From contig NZ_CP160906.1 in the NCBI RefSeq assembly GCF_041080865.1, positions 682,001 through 746,000 on the forward strand: a stretch of DNA of 64,000 bases, in the 5' to 3' direction. Positions 38,066 to 47,345 of this stretch are shown one piece after another. The stretch is from Psychromonas sp. MME1 (GTDB lineage Bacteria; Pseudomonadota; Gammaproteobacteria; Enterobacterales; Psychromonadaceae). Numbering within the stretch: the first letter of the stretch is position 1; each line of letters begins with the position of its first letter. Under the pieces are notes generated by a model. It did no database searches. It was not told the DNA's origin and saw only the letters and a list, made by a program, of their open reading frames with translations. A program made the translations under genes and the position numbers.

Positions 38066-38749
38066 ATGAGTACGACAATGCGCCGATTTGCCCTATTTAT
38101 CTCTCTATTTTGTTTTTTAAGTAGCGCTAATGGTGCGCCATTAAAATTGAATTACTCGTTGTTTTTTGGCTACATGAAAACCCTCTATAAATTGCAGTAT
38201 GAACAAGTCACAACGGCATTTTTTTTAGTCGATAAAAACAGTGGCAATGGTTGTTTAATTGAGCAAGCTGAGATGGTTGTGGATGAAAAACGAGAGGCTA
38301 TCGCGTTTACTCAAGCAGGGCGTTTGTTACCTTTTTTTTCCGATGAACATCGTAAAGATGGTGCGATTATAGAGGTGCGCTTAATATCTGGGCAAGAGAA
38401 CAGGCAATGTGATTTACAGGTGACATTAATGGCCAAAGAGTCGCAATTAGAGAATTTAACGCACTCAAAACTAGCCTTGATTAGTGAACAATTACAAGGG
38501 GTTTTAAATAAAAATGCGGGCATGATTGGTAAATATTTTTTGCCTGATTTTATCGGTGTGCGTGTGCAACCCGTGCAGCCTGTATCAGCGGCGCAGCGCA
38601 AAGTATTGGCCGAAAATATAAAAGTTGCCGATAATGGCGATTTGCTAATCAGTAATCAATTTTTACAAACTGATAAGGGTGAGTCGCTCATTAATTTTCA
38701 AGTACAACGTATCACTCCTTGGTTAGAGAATAATCATCAGCTCCATTAA
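38066..38749 (+). CDS. DUF2987 family exported protein
   Basis: About 227 residues from ATG 38066; TTG 38057 and ATG 38078 are alternatives, none with a good ribosome-binding site. A signal peptide (RFALFISLFCFLSSANG) is followed by LKLNYSLFFGYMKTLYKLQYEQV, the start of the DUF2987 family found in Vibrio and Shewanella. The later text SKLALISEQLQGVLNKNAGMI and FLPDFIGVRV also matches. Periplasmic, function unknown. It forms a short operon with the membrane protein before it and possibly the phosphotransferase after it (15 bp). Confidence 0.85.
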   Translation: MSTTMRRFALFISLFCFLSSANGAPLKLNYSLFFGYMKTLYKLQYEQVTTAFFLVDKNSGNGCLIEQAEMVVDEKREAIAFTQAGRLLPFFSDEHRKDGAIIEVRLISGQENRQCDLQVTLMAKESQLENLTHSKLALISEQLQGVLNKNAGMIGKYFLPDFIGVRVQPVQPVSAAQRKVLAENIKVADNGDLLISNQFLQTDKGESLINFQVQRITPWLENNHQLH

Positions 38750-38764
38750 CCTACATACTACTTA

Positions 38765-39559
38765 ATGCCAATATCAGAACTGCTTGAAGATGAAATTAAC
38801 TGGTTAGCAAAACGTCCCCTTGGGCGTTGTATTTCGATCACGGCCTTGGATAATGCGCTAACCAATAAGGTGTTTTTGTTATGCTATGAAGATCGGCAGC
38901 GTTATATCTTTAAACGGTTAAATCGCGTTGCTCGAAGCCGCCAGCAAAGGGAAACCGAATTGCTTGTACAGCAGCTTGCCTGTGAATATCAGTTAAGCCC
39001 CAATGTGATCATGAGCAGTGACCATTATCGCCTGCAAGAATATATTCATGGCGACCATTTACCCACTCATTCCATCCCTTCTACAACCCTTGATTTACTG
39101 GCATTGCAGCTTAGTCGTATTCATCAATTACCTGCTATTGCGATTGGACAACAAAATTTAGCCGAACAATTACAACGGCTTAAAATAGAGAACGATACAT
39201 CCGATGAGATGCAATTTAATCATTATTTGCAACTTGCTAAACAACTCGATAGCAGTGGTGATCATACTACTTTATGTCATGGGGATTTATCGCTAAATAA
39301 CATACTATTAACCCCTCAAGGTGATGTTAAAGTGATTGATTGGGAATACGCGGTACTTGCATCTCCTGCTTACGATGTTGGTAGTTGCAGTGCAATCAAT
39401 CAATTAAGTGTGGTTCAGGAGGTCAAGCTGATTGAAGAATATTATTTGTTGAATGAGTGCCGTGTGTCAGCTCCCTTGGCACAATTTCAAGCTGATTGTC
39501 ATGCCTATCGCTCACTGTTTACCTACCTTAATCAATTATGGAAAAAACGTTTCCTATAA
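38765..39559 (+). CDS. Phosphotransferase, choline/thiamine-kinase-like (APH fold)
   Basis: 264 residues of the aminoglycoside phosphotransferase fold. Catalytic loop LCHGDLSLNNILL (D174), metal site VIDWEYA (D192) and the ATP-binding KVFLLCYEDRQRYIFKRLN are present. By length and position it may be a thiamine kinase (ThiK) or a choline/ethanolamine kinase; sequence alone does not decide. It follows the DUF2987 gene by 15 bp. Confidence 0.85.
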   Translation: MPISELLEDEINWLAKRPLGRCISITALDNALTNKVFLLCYEDRQRYIFKRLNRVARSRQQRETELLVQQLACEYQLSPNVIMSSDHYRLQEYIHGDHLPTHSIPSTTLDLLALQLSRIHQLPAIAIGQQNLAEQLQRLKIENDTSDEMQFNHYLQLAKQLDSSGDHTTLCHGDLSLNNILLTPQGDVKVIDWEYAVLASPAYDVGSCSAINQLSVVQEVKLIEEYYLLNECRVSAPLAQFQADCHAYRSLFTYLNQLWKKRFL

Positions 39560-39715
39560 ACTCATCTTACCTCAACGAGATTGGTTCAGCGCTGCTGTCT
39601 ATTTACCCCAGAAGTCGCTTAGGTATAACAATGACTAATCATTTACGATGGTAACCGCTACTTATCTTTGCTATCGTAAGATGAAAATTATCCCTACTAT
39701 CGCAAGGCTATAAAA

Positions 39716-40399
39716 TTGAAATTTAACAATAAAAAAGTCATTATCTTTGATTTAGACGGCACGCTGATTGATAGTGCTCCCGATTTGGCTGTCTCGGTTA
39801 ATTACATGTTAACACGTCTCGAACGCGCGACTTTTAGTGAAAGTGAGATTCGTTCATGGGTTGGCAATGGTGCAGCAGTATTGGTAAAGCGCGGTTTATC
39901 TGGATCATCTGTAATCGATGCAAATATTGATGACACTTTTTTCACAGATGCGCTGCAGATTTTTCTTAACCATTACAAAACCCATCTATGTATCCACACT
40001 GTGCTTTATGATGATGTTTTAGCGAGTTTAAAACTGTTAAAGGAACAGGGGTATCGTCTAGTGATCGTCACCAACAAACCTTATCAATTTATTGCGCCGA
40101 TTTTAACTGGATTGCAGCTCGACGGTTTGTTTGAGATATTGCTCGGAGGGGATTCCCTTGCTAAGCGTAAACCCGATCCATTACCCTTGCTACATGTCTG
40201 TGAACAGTTACAAGTTAACGTCGATCAATGTTTAATGGTTGGGGATTCAAAAAATGACATTTTGGCAGCGAAAGCGGCGAAAATGGATAGTATTGGTTTA
40301 ACCTATGGTTACAATTATGGTGAAGATATTGGTTTGCATCAACCCGAAGCTGTGTTAACCCACTTCGCTGATATTGTCACTTGTTTAACGCCGCAATAG
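39716..40399 (+). CDS. gph: Phosphoglycolate phosphatase (HAD family)
   Basis: 227 residues, typical for Gph. HAD motif I IIFDLDGTLIDSAPDLA with D12 and D14, cap-domain RSWVGNGAAVLVKRGL, motif II VIVTNKP, motif III KPDPLPLL, motif IV MVGDSKNDILAAKAA. It dephosphorylates 2-phosphoglycolate from oxidised DNA ends. TTG start at 39716 preceded by AAGG at about 39704. The next gene starts 11 bp after the stop. Confidence 0.95.
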   Translation: MKFNNKKVIIFDLDGTLIDSAPDLAVSVNYMLTRLERATFSESEIRSWVGNGAAVLVKRGLSGSSVIDANIDDTFFTDALQIFLNHYKTHLCIHTVLYDDVLASLKLLKEQGYRLVIVTNKPYQFIAPILTGLQLDGLFEILLGGDSLAKRKPDPLPLLHVCEQLQVNVDQCLMVGDSKNDILAAKAAKMDSIGLTYGYNYGEDIGLHQPEAVLTHFADIVTCLTPQ

Positions 40400-40410
40400 G
40401 GGCTGAAAAT

Positions 40411-41880
40411 ATGATTGAAATGGCTGAAAATAACTCGCTTAAGGTTGCAATTGTAGGTGGAGGTATTGCCGGTGCAACGATTGCAATTTATTTGTCAGAA
40501 TTAGGTATCGATGTTTCTTTATTGGAAAAGGGACCAAGTTTAGTCAATGGACCTCCTATTTGTCATCTTCATGCGGGGGGGAATTTATACCCAGAGATAT
40601 CTGATCAGCAATGTCTTACTTTATTAGCGCAATCCATTGATATTTTGCGCTTATATCCGCACGCCTGTGATTATCGTCCAACGGTAATTGCCGTGCCAAA
40701 GAACCACAGTAGCACCCCTCAGGAATTATTACCGAGGCTTAATAAATTACGTAATGAATATCAACGCTTAATTGATCAAGATATTGCCAATAAACAATTA
40801 GGTGAAAGTGAGGCGTATTATCAATTATTTGAACGTCATGAAGTCGAGTGGTTAGCAGAGCAAGAAGTTGTTGAAAAGCCTAAAACTTTGCAGGAGTGGA
40901 TGATCCCTGTAGCCAAAAACATTGAGTTAGATAAGTTGCAATTTCCGTTAATTATGGTGCAAGAATATGGCCTAAATCTATTTCGTTTGGCAGCGACAGC
41001 TGGACTTGTACTACAGGAAAATCGTCACTGCCAGCTTTTCATGAATAGTCATGTTGGTGATATTCATCCCTTGCCAAATAACGGTGGTTGGCAAATAGAC
41101 TTTTTGCAAGTAGATCAAGAGAAACAGTTAAAGGTTGATTACTTAATTAACGCGGCTGGTTTTAGAACGGGGATTATTGATGATATGTTGGGCTTTAAAC
41201 GACAACGTTTAGTTGAATTTAAAGCCGCTTATGTCACGCATTGGAATGAAAATAATTACTGTTGGCCAGAGGTCATTTTTTACGGTGAGCGTGGTACCCC
41301 CAATGGGATGGCGCAATTAACTCCTTACCCTGAGGGGCATTTCCAATTACATGGCATGAGTCAGAATATTACTCTTTTTAAAGATGGACTCGTGGCAAGC
41401 ACAGTACAAAGTGCACAGCCTAAATTAGGTAATGATTTTATTAATAAAATCGATAAAAGTTGGGCTGAAAATGAGATAAATCTGCGTAGTCAAAGTGCCA
41501 TTGACCATTTAGCGGCTTTCATTCCTCGTTTTAGTTCGGCGACTATCGCCTCTAAACCGTTGTTTGGTGCACAGCAAATACCTGGAGGCGATCCATCCTT
41601 ACGTGCATCTGATGTCTCATTTGAAGGAGAGCGGTATGCACGTTGTGAAATTGTTAAAGCTTCGTCGGTATTAACCGCTGCCGATGAAATTATTGAACAG
41701 TTAATTCGTAGTCGATTACTCTCACCAGAGACCAGCAAAAAAAGAGACTTTAAGGTAACGCAGCAGCTCAAAGAAGTCGATATTCTTGCCTATGCACAAC
41801 GTTTAACTGAGCAACGAGATTATCCCATGGCGCTAGCGGATATTAATGTTCCCGCTAGACCGCGTTGTGAACATGGCTAA
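40411..41880 (+). CDS. FAD-dependent oxidoreductase (DAO-fold)
   Basis: 489 residues from ATG 40411 (AGGGG just upstream); an upstream in-frame TTG at 40381 would overlap gph and is disfavoured. N-terminal FAD-binding VAIVGGGIAGATIAIYLSEL with the terminal acid EKG, then PICHLHAGGNLYPEI and a DAO-type substrate domain. The substrate is not clear; members include dehydrogenases and malate:quinone oxidoreductase-like proteins. Likely cotranscribed with gph (11 bp gap). It ends 4 bp past the end of the convergent dNTPase gene. Confidence 0.85.
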   Translation: MIEMAENNSLKVAIVGGGIAGATIAIYLSELGIDVSLLEKGPSLVNGPPICHLHAGGNLYPEISDQQCLTLLAQSIDILRLYPHACDYRPTVIAVPKNHSSTPQELLPRLNKLRNEYQRLIDQDIANKQLGESEAYYQLFERHEVEWLAEQEVVEKPKTLQEWMIPVAKNIELDKLQFPLIMVQEYGLNLFRLAATAGLVLQENRHCQLFMNSHVGDIHPLPNNGGWQIDFLQVDQEKQLKVDYLINAAGFRTGIIDDMLGFKRQRLVEFKAAYVTHWNENNYCWPEVIFYGERGTPNGMAQLTPYPEGHFQLHGMSQNITLFKDGLVASTVQSAQPKLGNDFINKIDKSWAENEINLRSQSAIDHLAAFIPRFSSATIASKPLFGAQQIPGGDPSLRASDVSFEGERYARCEIVKASSVLTAADEIIEQLIRSRLLSPETSKKRDFKVTQQLKEVDILAYAQRLTEQRDYPMALADINVPARPRCEHG

Positions 41881-43259
41881 AAGGCATGTTGACCAATCAT
41901 TGGTGTTGTTTGATTGCTGGTAAATAAACTTGCATGCAAACGTAATGCGTGGTTGTCGGTTAGGCTGGAAATATAATCGGCAAGCACCCGTTTCTCGCGG
42001 GAGGTATCGCCTTCTTGTGCTCTCCATAGCTGTTTGATTGGCTCAGGGAGAAATCGTAGTGGTCCTGTATTAAATGCTTCAAATAGCTCCATCACTATCT
42101 GTTGTCCTCGATACTCTAATATTTGTAAATCAGGACTTTTAATCACATACTTGAGCACAAAGCGTTTTAAAATATTCAATACATTAAACATGTCAGGCGC
42201 TAAATAAGCGTTATAAGCGAGGAGTGGGTCGCTAAATTCATCATTCACTTTTTCAATACTAATAGAGGTAATTAATGCATTAACTAATGCCCCAATTGCA
42301 TCTTTTCGTTTGAAATGTTGTGCTGAAAATAGGTTGTTAGTTAACTCATCTAACTGTTCGGCTAGGCAGCAATTTTTAATTTTTTGTAGTTTTATCACGA
42401 CTTTTTCTTGCCATAACTGCTTATTGACTATTCCCATGGCAATGGCATCTTCTAAATCATGCACACCATAGGCAATGTCATCGGCTATCTCCATAATTGA
42501 GCAGTCAAAGGATTTATAACGTGATTTTTTATGCGATTTATCATCGCCATCCTGTTCACGCAGGCTACGAAAGAGCGTTTTATCGGCTACTGATAATGGG
42601 CTTAATACGGCCTCTAGTAAGTTTTTGTCGTGATCATAGATCCCCTTACCAGGCATCCACTCTTCCGTTTTTAGTTCTCTAAAGTTGCGACTTTTATCGG
42701 GAGGGTACGGGGCGCTAATCTCACTTAAACAGACCGGGTATTTAAGCAAGCCAAGTAAACTGCGACGTGTTAGATTCATACCGTTATATTCGGTGTAAGG
42801 TTCGAGTTGGGTTAAAATTCTAAAGGTTTGTCCGTTTCCTTCAAATCCGCCATGATTGATCATCATATAATTGAGTGCTGTTTCTCCCCCGTGACCAAAT
42901 GGCGGGTGACCAATGTCGTGACTCAAGCAGATTGTTTCGATAAGATCATGTCCTGGTAATAAAGGGCAAAATTCAGGTTGTGATAATGTTAGGTGGGCAA
43001 TAATGCCTGCGCCGATTTGTGCTACTTCGAGTGAATGTGTTAAGCGAGTTCGATAAAAATCACTTAGCCCATTATTATGAATTTGCGTTTTAGATTGTAA
43101 ACGTCGAAAAGCTGCTGAATGGAGCACTCTTGCTTTATCACGCTGGAAAGGTGAGCGTTGATCTAAGCGGCGTTTTTTACCCGGTTCATCTGCTAGGCGC
43201 TGTAACCACAGATCTGAAATGCACAGCGCAGGAGTAAGATTTATTTTTTTTAACGCCAT
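41877..43259 (-). CDS. dgt: dNTP triphosphohydrolase (dGTPase-like)
   Basis: 460 residues from the ATG at 43259 with GAGG six bases upstream; an upstream extension to 43307 is open but unlikely. HD-domain ligands are TCLSHDIGHPPFGHGGE and later EIADDIAYGVHDLEDAI. KARVLHSAAFRRLQSKTQIHNN and TRLTHSLEVAQIG are classic for the dGTPase family, which cleaves dNTPs to nucleoside plus triphosphate, tetrameric or hexameric in the cytosol. Length and pattern fit the type 2 subfamily as well as Dgt; the symbol is a best guess. Confidence 0.9.
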   Translation of the reverse strand: MALKKINLTPALCISDLWLQRLADEPGKKRRLDQRSPFQRDKARVLHSAAFRRLQSKTQIHNNGLSDFYRTRLTHSLEVAQIGAGIIAHLTLSQPEFCPLLPGHDLIETICLSHDIGHPPFGHGGETALNYMMINHGGFEGNGQTFRILTQLEPYTEYNGMNLTRRSLLGLLKYPVCLSEISAPYPPDKSRNFRELKTEEWMPGKGIYDHDKNLLEAVLSPLSVADKTLFRSLREQDGDDKSHKKSRYKSFDCSIMEIADDIAYGVHDLEDAIAMGIVNKQLWQEKVVIKLQKIKNCCLAEQLDELTNNLFSAQHFKRKDAIGALVNALITSISIEKVNDEFSDPLLAYNAYLAPDMFNVLNILKRFVLKYVIKSPDLQILEYRGQQIVMELFEAFNTGPLRFLPEPIKQLWRAQEGDTSREKRVLADYISSLTDNHALRLHASLFTSNQTTPMIGQHAF

Positions 43260-43608
43260 ATTAACCTCATCTATAGAGACATGAGTAAAAAGTGTAACGC
43301 GAAGCAACTATAAAAAATAGTATAAAATTCTGTTAGTTAAATATCGTTATTATTAGCTTAACTGATTCAGTTTATAAATCGGGCCATAAATATGATAAAT
43401 CGTCATTTTAATTATTTAAAAAAATAGAATAATTATTAAGTTTAGTGCTTACTCGCATTTGTATTTATAGCAGGAGTGACTATGCTTATGGTGTTTTATA
43501 CAACACAATTTTAGTAAAAAGAATTACATTTAAGTGAACAGTAAGTCGCGTTTTTTGTCATTAAAATTAGCGCTTGCAACCTGAAAGATAGTTACTAAGG
43601 GATTGCTT
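43260..43608. other. Divergent intergenic region, no gene seen
   Basis: About 350 bp between the dNTPase and FN3-protein genes, AT-rich with stops in all frames. Presumably two promoters. No repeat or RNA structure noticed. Confidence 0.4.
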
Positions 43609-44595
43609 ATGTTTAAATTACCAGAAATACCCACATCAAGAATTAAACCGCCGCTCGCTATACCACTATTAGGTGTGCTCCTCGTATTAACTCTTTTCAT
43701 TGGTTATCAGATATTTAATGAATACCGCATATATCAAATTAACCAGATAACGCAAGACTTTCCAACAGCATCGGGGACCGCTTCCGAGGTGGTTATTTCT
43801 TGGCGCGATGATTCAACCAATGAGAGTGGCTTTATTGTTGAGCGTAAAAGCGACGGTGATTATGCGCTTATTGCGACTTTAAATCCGAATGAAACCTCAT
43901 ACATAGACTATGCGGGGGTTGCAGGAAAGCAATCTTGTTATCGAGTAGCCTCATTTAATGAAGCGGGTAGTGCCTACTCTGGTGAAAGTTGTATTGATCT
44001 CCCTGAGGTTGTACCTCCCTTACCCAGTGATGAAGAGCCTGAAACGGGTAATGATGTTTGGTACACTTTTATTGATAAACCGGGCGTAGTTGAGCTTGAT
44101 GGACGAGAATTTTATAGTATTAAAAGTGGTGCTTATTTCAACAGTAGTTTTAGTGCCGATGAAATTATCGATGTAAATTTTGCCATTGCAAGCGGTAAGC
44201 TTGCCTATCGAGACTCAAACCGTTTTGTATTTAAAGACCAAGGTAGGGTGCTTGAAAATGGCTTTGTAAAAATGAAATTTAATGAACTCAATAGTTTTAG
44301 TTTTTCACTGCAGGGTTCGGGTAATTATCAAGAGGCAACGTTATTATTATCGGCTATAGCAAGGGATATGGAGGGTGCTATGTTTACAGTGAGCGTTGGC
44401 GATATAACAGAAACCATTACGTTGCCTGAGATAGCTAAACTATATTATCTGTCAATAGAGATTGGATTTGATCAATTGGCTAGTGTAAAAATTACGCCAA
44501 TTGGCAAACATAAACGTAGTTTTATAAATTTGGCCGGTATTATATTAAATGAACCTAGTCAAATTCAGTCAGACGTCGGTGGATTGAGACCTTAG
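43609..44595 (+). CDS. Membrane-anchored fibronectin type III protein
   Basis: 328 residues from ATG 43609 (GGGA 6-9 bases upstream); TTG 43603 is the alternative. One membrane helix (about 16-36) anchors an extracytoplasmic region. Residues about 50-125 form a fibronectin type III-like domain (VVISWRDDSTNESGFIVERK, YIDYAGVAGKQSCYRV), then a proline-rich linker with acidic residues (LPSDEEPETGNDV) and a C-terminal domain of about 175 residues of mixed beta composition, not recognised. A surface or periplasmic binding role is plausible only. Confidence 0.75.
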   Translation: MFKLPEIPTSRIKPPLAIPLLGVLLVLTLFIGYQIFNEYRIYQINQITQDFPTASGTASEVVISWRDDSTNESGFIVERKSDGDYALIATLNPNETSYIDYAGVAGKQSCYRVASFNEAGSAYSGESCIDLPEVVPPLPSDEEPETGNDVWYTFIDKPGVVELDGREFYSIKSGAYFNSSFSADEIIDVNFAIASGKLAYRDSNRFVFKDQGRVLENGFVKMKFNELNSFSFSLQGSGNYQEATLLLSAIARDMEGAMFTVSVGDITETITLPEIAKLYYLSIEIGFDQLASVKITPIGKHKRSFINLAGIILNEPSQIQSDVGGLRP

Positions 44596-44940
44596 AAAAT
44601 ATCACATACAGGTGTCATTCATTATTCTGTGCGGTGTCTTGGTTGTATTTAGTTACCACTTCACCGCTTATCACATCAGGTAAGCTAATATTTGCTGATT
44701 CATAGCGCATCAGGCTATTTATTCAAGTACAAAAACAGCTATTCATAGAATAACTCATAACAGAATGACTCTGTTCGAACACTATCTAGGATAGTAGTTT
44801 TCGCATCTGTTATTTTAAGTAAAATGCGTAACTTTATTACCATAATTTAAGAACACGAGTATAATCTAGCCGATTAAATCAGAGAAGGGATAACAGTGAA
44901 TTCGGTTTCATTATTTACCTAGTATCTAGTAGAAAATATA
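44596..44940. other. Intergenic region upstream of repeat copy B
   Basis: About 345 bp, AT-rich, with no gene. No terminator hairpin stood out. Confidence 0.35.
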
Positions 44941-45101
44941 ATACCAATCGGATTAAGTATGTGATCTAAATTTTGCGCAGGAAAAATGGCTTAATTTGAG
45001 GTGTAAGTTGATGTAAATGGTTGCTCCTTTACGAAACTTACAACAAAAAAGTAAGTTATTTTAACCCGCAAAATAGATCTGCTATTTATTCCGATTGGTA
45101 T
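44941..45101 (-). repeat. MITE-like repeat, copy B (161 bp, inverted relative to copies A and C)
   Basis: Starts ATACCAATCGG and ends CCGATTGGTAT. Its text is the reverse complement of copy A with scattered substitutions. In the central hairpin it has GTAAA/TTTAC where A has GCAAA/TTTGC, a paired change that keeps the stem, plus one unpaired change. It ends 20 bp before the GTG start of the next gene, so it sits in its 5' leader. Confidence 0.85.
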
Positions 45102-45121
45102 AACACTAAATAGAGTGAACC

Positions 45122-45553
45122 GTGATACAACAGTTAAACAACGTTCCTGTAGAAAATATCCGTAAAGATCCTGAGGTTAAACGCCTATTAAAGCGCATGC
45201 CAAAGTCTGTGCGACAAAGTTTTGATGAACAACAGCTGATACATATTCGTAAGGCGATTGGTGATCGCAGTGAAGGGGAGCATAGTCTCGATTGGCGAGC
45301 TGTTTTTACGCTGCCTTTATGTGGGTGGCATTTCTATTTTGTCTTTTTACTTGGTAAAAATCGACGAGAACTCACTGATAAAGAGAAGCAGATATCGATT
45401 TTACTCGGGGTGCTATTAATTTCAGTGGTGACTTTATTGGGGCTCTTATTTATTGCTGTCGCCATGTATTTATTAAAGTCCGCTGCAGGTATCGATTTAT
45501 TCCCCGATTTTTCCCTTGGGCTTTGGCACTGGTTTAAGGTCAATAGAATGTGA
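45122..45553 (+). CDS. Small two-helix membrane protein, hypothetical
   Basis: 143 residues from GTG 45122. A charged N-terminal part (LLKRMPKSVRQSFDEQQLIHIRKAI, listed here in pieces: KRMPKSVRQSFDEQQL and IHIRKAIGD) is followed by two membrane helices: TLPLCGWHFYFVFLLG (about 62-78) and SILLGVLLISVVTLLGLLF (about 92-115). A further hydrophobic tail may be a third. Not recognised as a known family. Its leader is occupied by repeat copy B. Confidence 0.7.
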   Translation: MIQQLNNVPVENIRKDPEVKRLLKRMPKSVRQSFDEQQLIHIRKAIGDRSEGEHSLDWRAVFTLPLCGWHFYFVFLLGKNRRELTDKEKQISILLGVLLISVVTLLGLLFIAVAMYLLKSAAGIDLFPDFSLGLWHWFKVNRM

Positions 45554-45584
45554 TTGAGCTGAATAATGTGGAGGAATAGCGATT

Positions 45585-45618
45585 AAGCGAATGACTAAAT
45601 AGTCAGTCGCTTATTTTT
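45585..45618. terminator. Bidirectional terminator between convergent genes
   Basis: Stem AAGCGAATGACTA (45585-45597) / TAGTCAGTCGCTT (45600-45612) with one mismatch and a 2-base loop, followed by ATTTTT. It separates the small membrane protein gene from the convergent carboxypeptidase gene. Confidence 0.7.
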
Positions 45619-45627
45619 CATGCTCCT

Positions 45628-47109
45628 TTATAGATACCTATCTTGCAAATGTTGTTTAAAGTACACTGGATTTAGTGATTCTCCAGTTGCTTGTATCACT
45701 AATTGATTGGTTGCGAGCGTACTGCCTTTGCTCCAGATGTTGCTTGATAACCAAGTAAATATTGGTGATAGATCGCCTGAGCGAATGGCCGCATCGACAT
45801 CAACCGTCTTTTTCATCGCCGCCATAAATTGTGCTGCATACATGGCGCCTAATGTGTAGCTTGGAAAGTAGCCAAAACTACCATCGGTCCAATGAATATC
45901 TTGCATACAGCCATTTTTATAATTTCCCGCCGTGGATATGCCGAGATATTGTTGCATCTTCGTATCCCAGTATTCAGGAATATCATGATAACTTATTTTT
46001 CCATTGATTAAGTCACGCTCGATTTCATAGCGTAAAATGACATGGGCAGGATAGGTTAATTCATCGGCATCAACGCGAATTAAATCGGGTTTCACACGGG
46101 TATATATATTTTGTAAATTACTGGCAGTAAATATTGCTTGATTATTATTAGGAAAATGTTTGCCTGTCAGTGGGGCGAGTTGTTCGATAAAGGCTTGTGA
46201 GCGACCTAGTTGCATTTCAAAAAATAGGCTTTGTGATTCATGTATGCCCATTGACCGCGCTTCACCTACCGGTAGGCCTGCTAGCGATTTAGGTAATCCT
46301 TGTTCATAACGTGCATGCCCCGTTTCATGAATGATACCCATTAAAGATTGTACAAAGTCAGCTTCATCGTAACGTGTGGTAATACGCACATCTTGACTAA
46401 CTCCGCCACAAAATGGGTGAGAGCTAATATCTAATCGACCATGATTAAAATCAAAATCTAATAGTTTCATGACATCTAGCCCAAGTGCCCTTTGCTGTGC
46501 AGTGGAATAGTGCTCGGTTGGAATTGCAATTTTTTCACCCGCTTGTTTTTCTTGTACTTGCTGCGTTAGTGTTGGTAACCAGGTTTTTAAATTGGCAAAT
46601 ATCGAATCTATTTCACTTGATGATGTGCCTGGTTCGTAGAGGTTGAGTAGTGCGTCATAGGGCGTTTGATTGTTCGCATGTGCGCGAATTTGAGCTTCTT
46701 GTTGTGCTAAATTAACCACTTCTGCAAAGTTTTTTGTGAAGCCTTGCCAATCATTTTCCTGTCGTTGTATTCGCCATGCATGTTCACATTTTGAACCAGC
46801 AAGGGATTGTGCTTGTACAAGATCATCGGGTAGCAGTGCTGATTTTTGCCACTGCATTTTCATTTCTAATAAACTCGCCGTTTCAATCGGATCAAGTTGT
46901 TCTGACTCTGCTTTATCAAAGAGTTCCCCAAGATGGGCTGCAGTTGCCAATTGGTGAACATGTAAAGATAATTCAGCTAAGGCACTGGATCGCGCATTAT
47001 TGCCTCCGTTAGGCATCATCACGGCTTGATCCCAGCTAGTAATGGCATATAAATGGTTAAAGTTAGCTATTTTTTTATAGTGTTCAGTTAGTTTTTTATA
47101 ATGCTGCAT
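45628..47109 (-). CDS. Carboxypeptidase Taq-type metallopeptidase (family M32)
   Basis: 493 residues, usual M32 length. The active-site IIHETGHARYEQGLP (HExxH with the third ligand further on, GIHESQSLFFE) is intact. Other family boxes are DVRITTRYDEADF and HVILRYEIERDLI. A zinc- or cobalt-dependent cytosolic carboxypeptidase. Its 5' region, divergent from tag, contains repeat copy C, about 47 bp upstream of its ATG. Confidence 0.95.
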   Translation of the reverse strand: MQHYKKLTEHYKKIANFNHLYAITSWDQAVMMPNGGNNARSSALAELSLHVHQLATAAHLGELFDKAESEQLDPIETASLLEMKMQWQKSALLPDDLVQAQSLAGSKCEHAWRIQRQENDWQGFTKNFAEVVNLAQQEAQIRAHANNQTPYDALLNLYEPGTSSSEIDSIFANLKTWLPTLTQQVQEKQAGEKIAIPTEHYSTAQQRALGLDVMKLLDFDFNHGRLDISSHPFCGGVSQDVRITTRYDEADFVQSLMGIIHETGHARYEQGLPKSLAGLPVGEARSMGIHESQSLFFEMQLGRSQAFIEQLAPLTGKHFPNNNQAIFTASNLQNIYTRVKPDLIRVDADELTYPAHVILRYEIERDLINGKISYHDIPEYWDTKMQQYLGISTAGNYKNGCMQDIHWTDGSFGYFPSYTLGAMYAAQFMAAMKKTVDVDAAIRSGDLSPIFTWLSSNIWSKGSTLATNQLVIQATGESLNPVYFKQHLQDRYL

Positions 47110-47155
47110 TTGCCTATTCCATCTGCAATCTGTAAATTGAGTAGTCTGTATATTA

Positions 47156-47315
47156 ATACCAATCGGAATAAATAGCAGATTTATTTTACTGGTTAAAATA
47201 ACTTACTTTTTTGTTGTAAGTTTCGCAAAGGGACAACCATTTGCGTCAACTTACGCCTCAAATTAAGCCATTTTTTCTGCGCAAAATTTAGATCACATAC
47301 TTAATCCGATTGTAT
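47156..47315 (+). repeat. MITE-like repeat, copy C (160 bp)
   Basis: Starts ATACCAATCGG and ends CCGATTGTAT, one G shorter than copies A and B at the right end. Same orientation and nearly the same internal text as copy A (TAACTTACTTTTTTGTTGTA, AATTAAGCCATTTTTTCTGC), with the central GTAAGTTTCGCAAA/TTTGCGTCAACTTAC hairpin. It lies in the promoter region shared by the divergent carboxypeptidase and tag genes. Confidence 0.85.
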
Positions 47316-47345
47316 AACAGTCACATTATTTATTAGGTATTCATT

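Noticed and set aside
39453-39638. Small plus-strand frame overlapping the end of the phosphotransferase gene
   Set aside because: It is the +1 shadow of the phosphotransferase; that protein ends normally at 39559.
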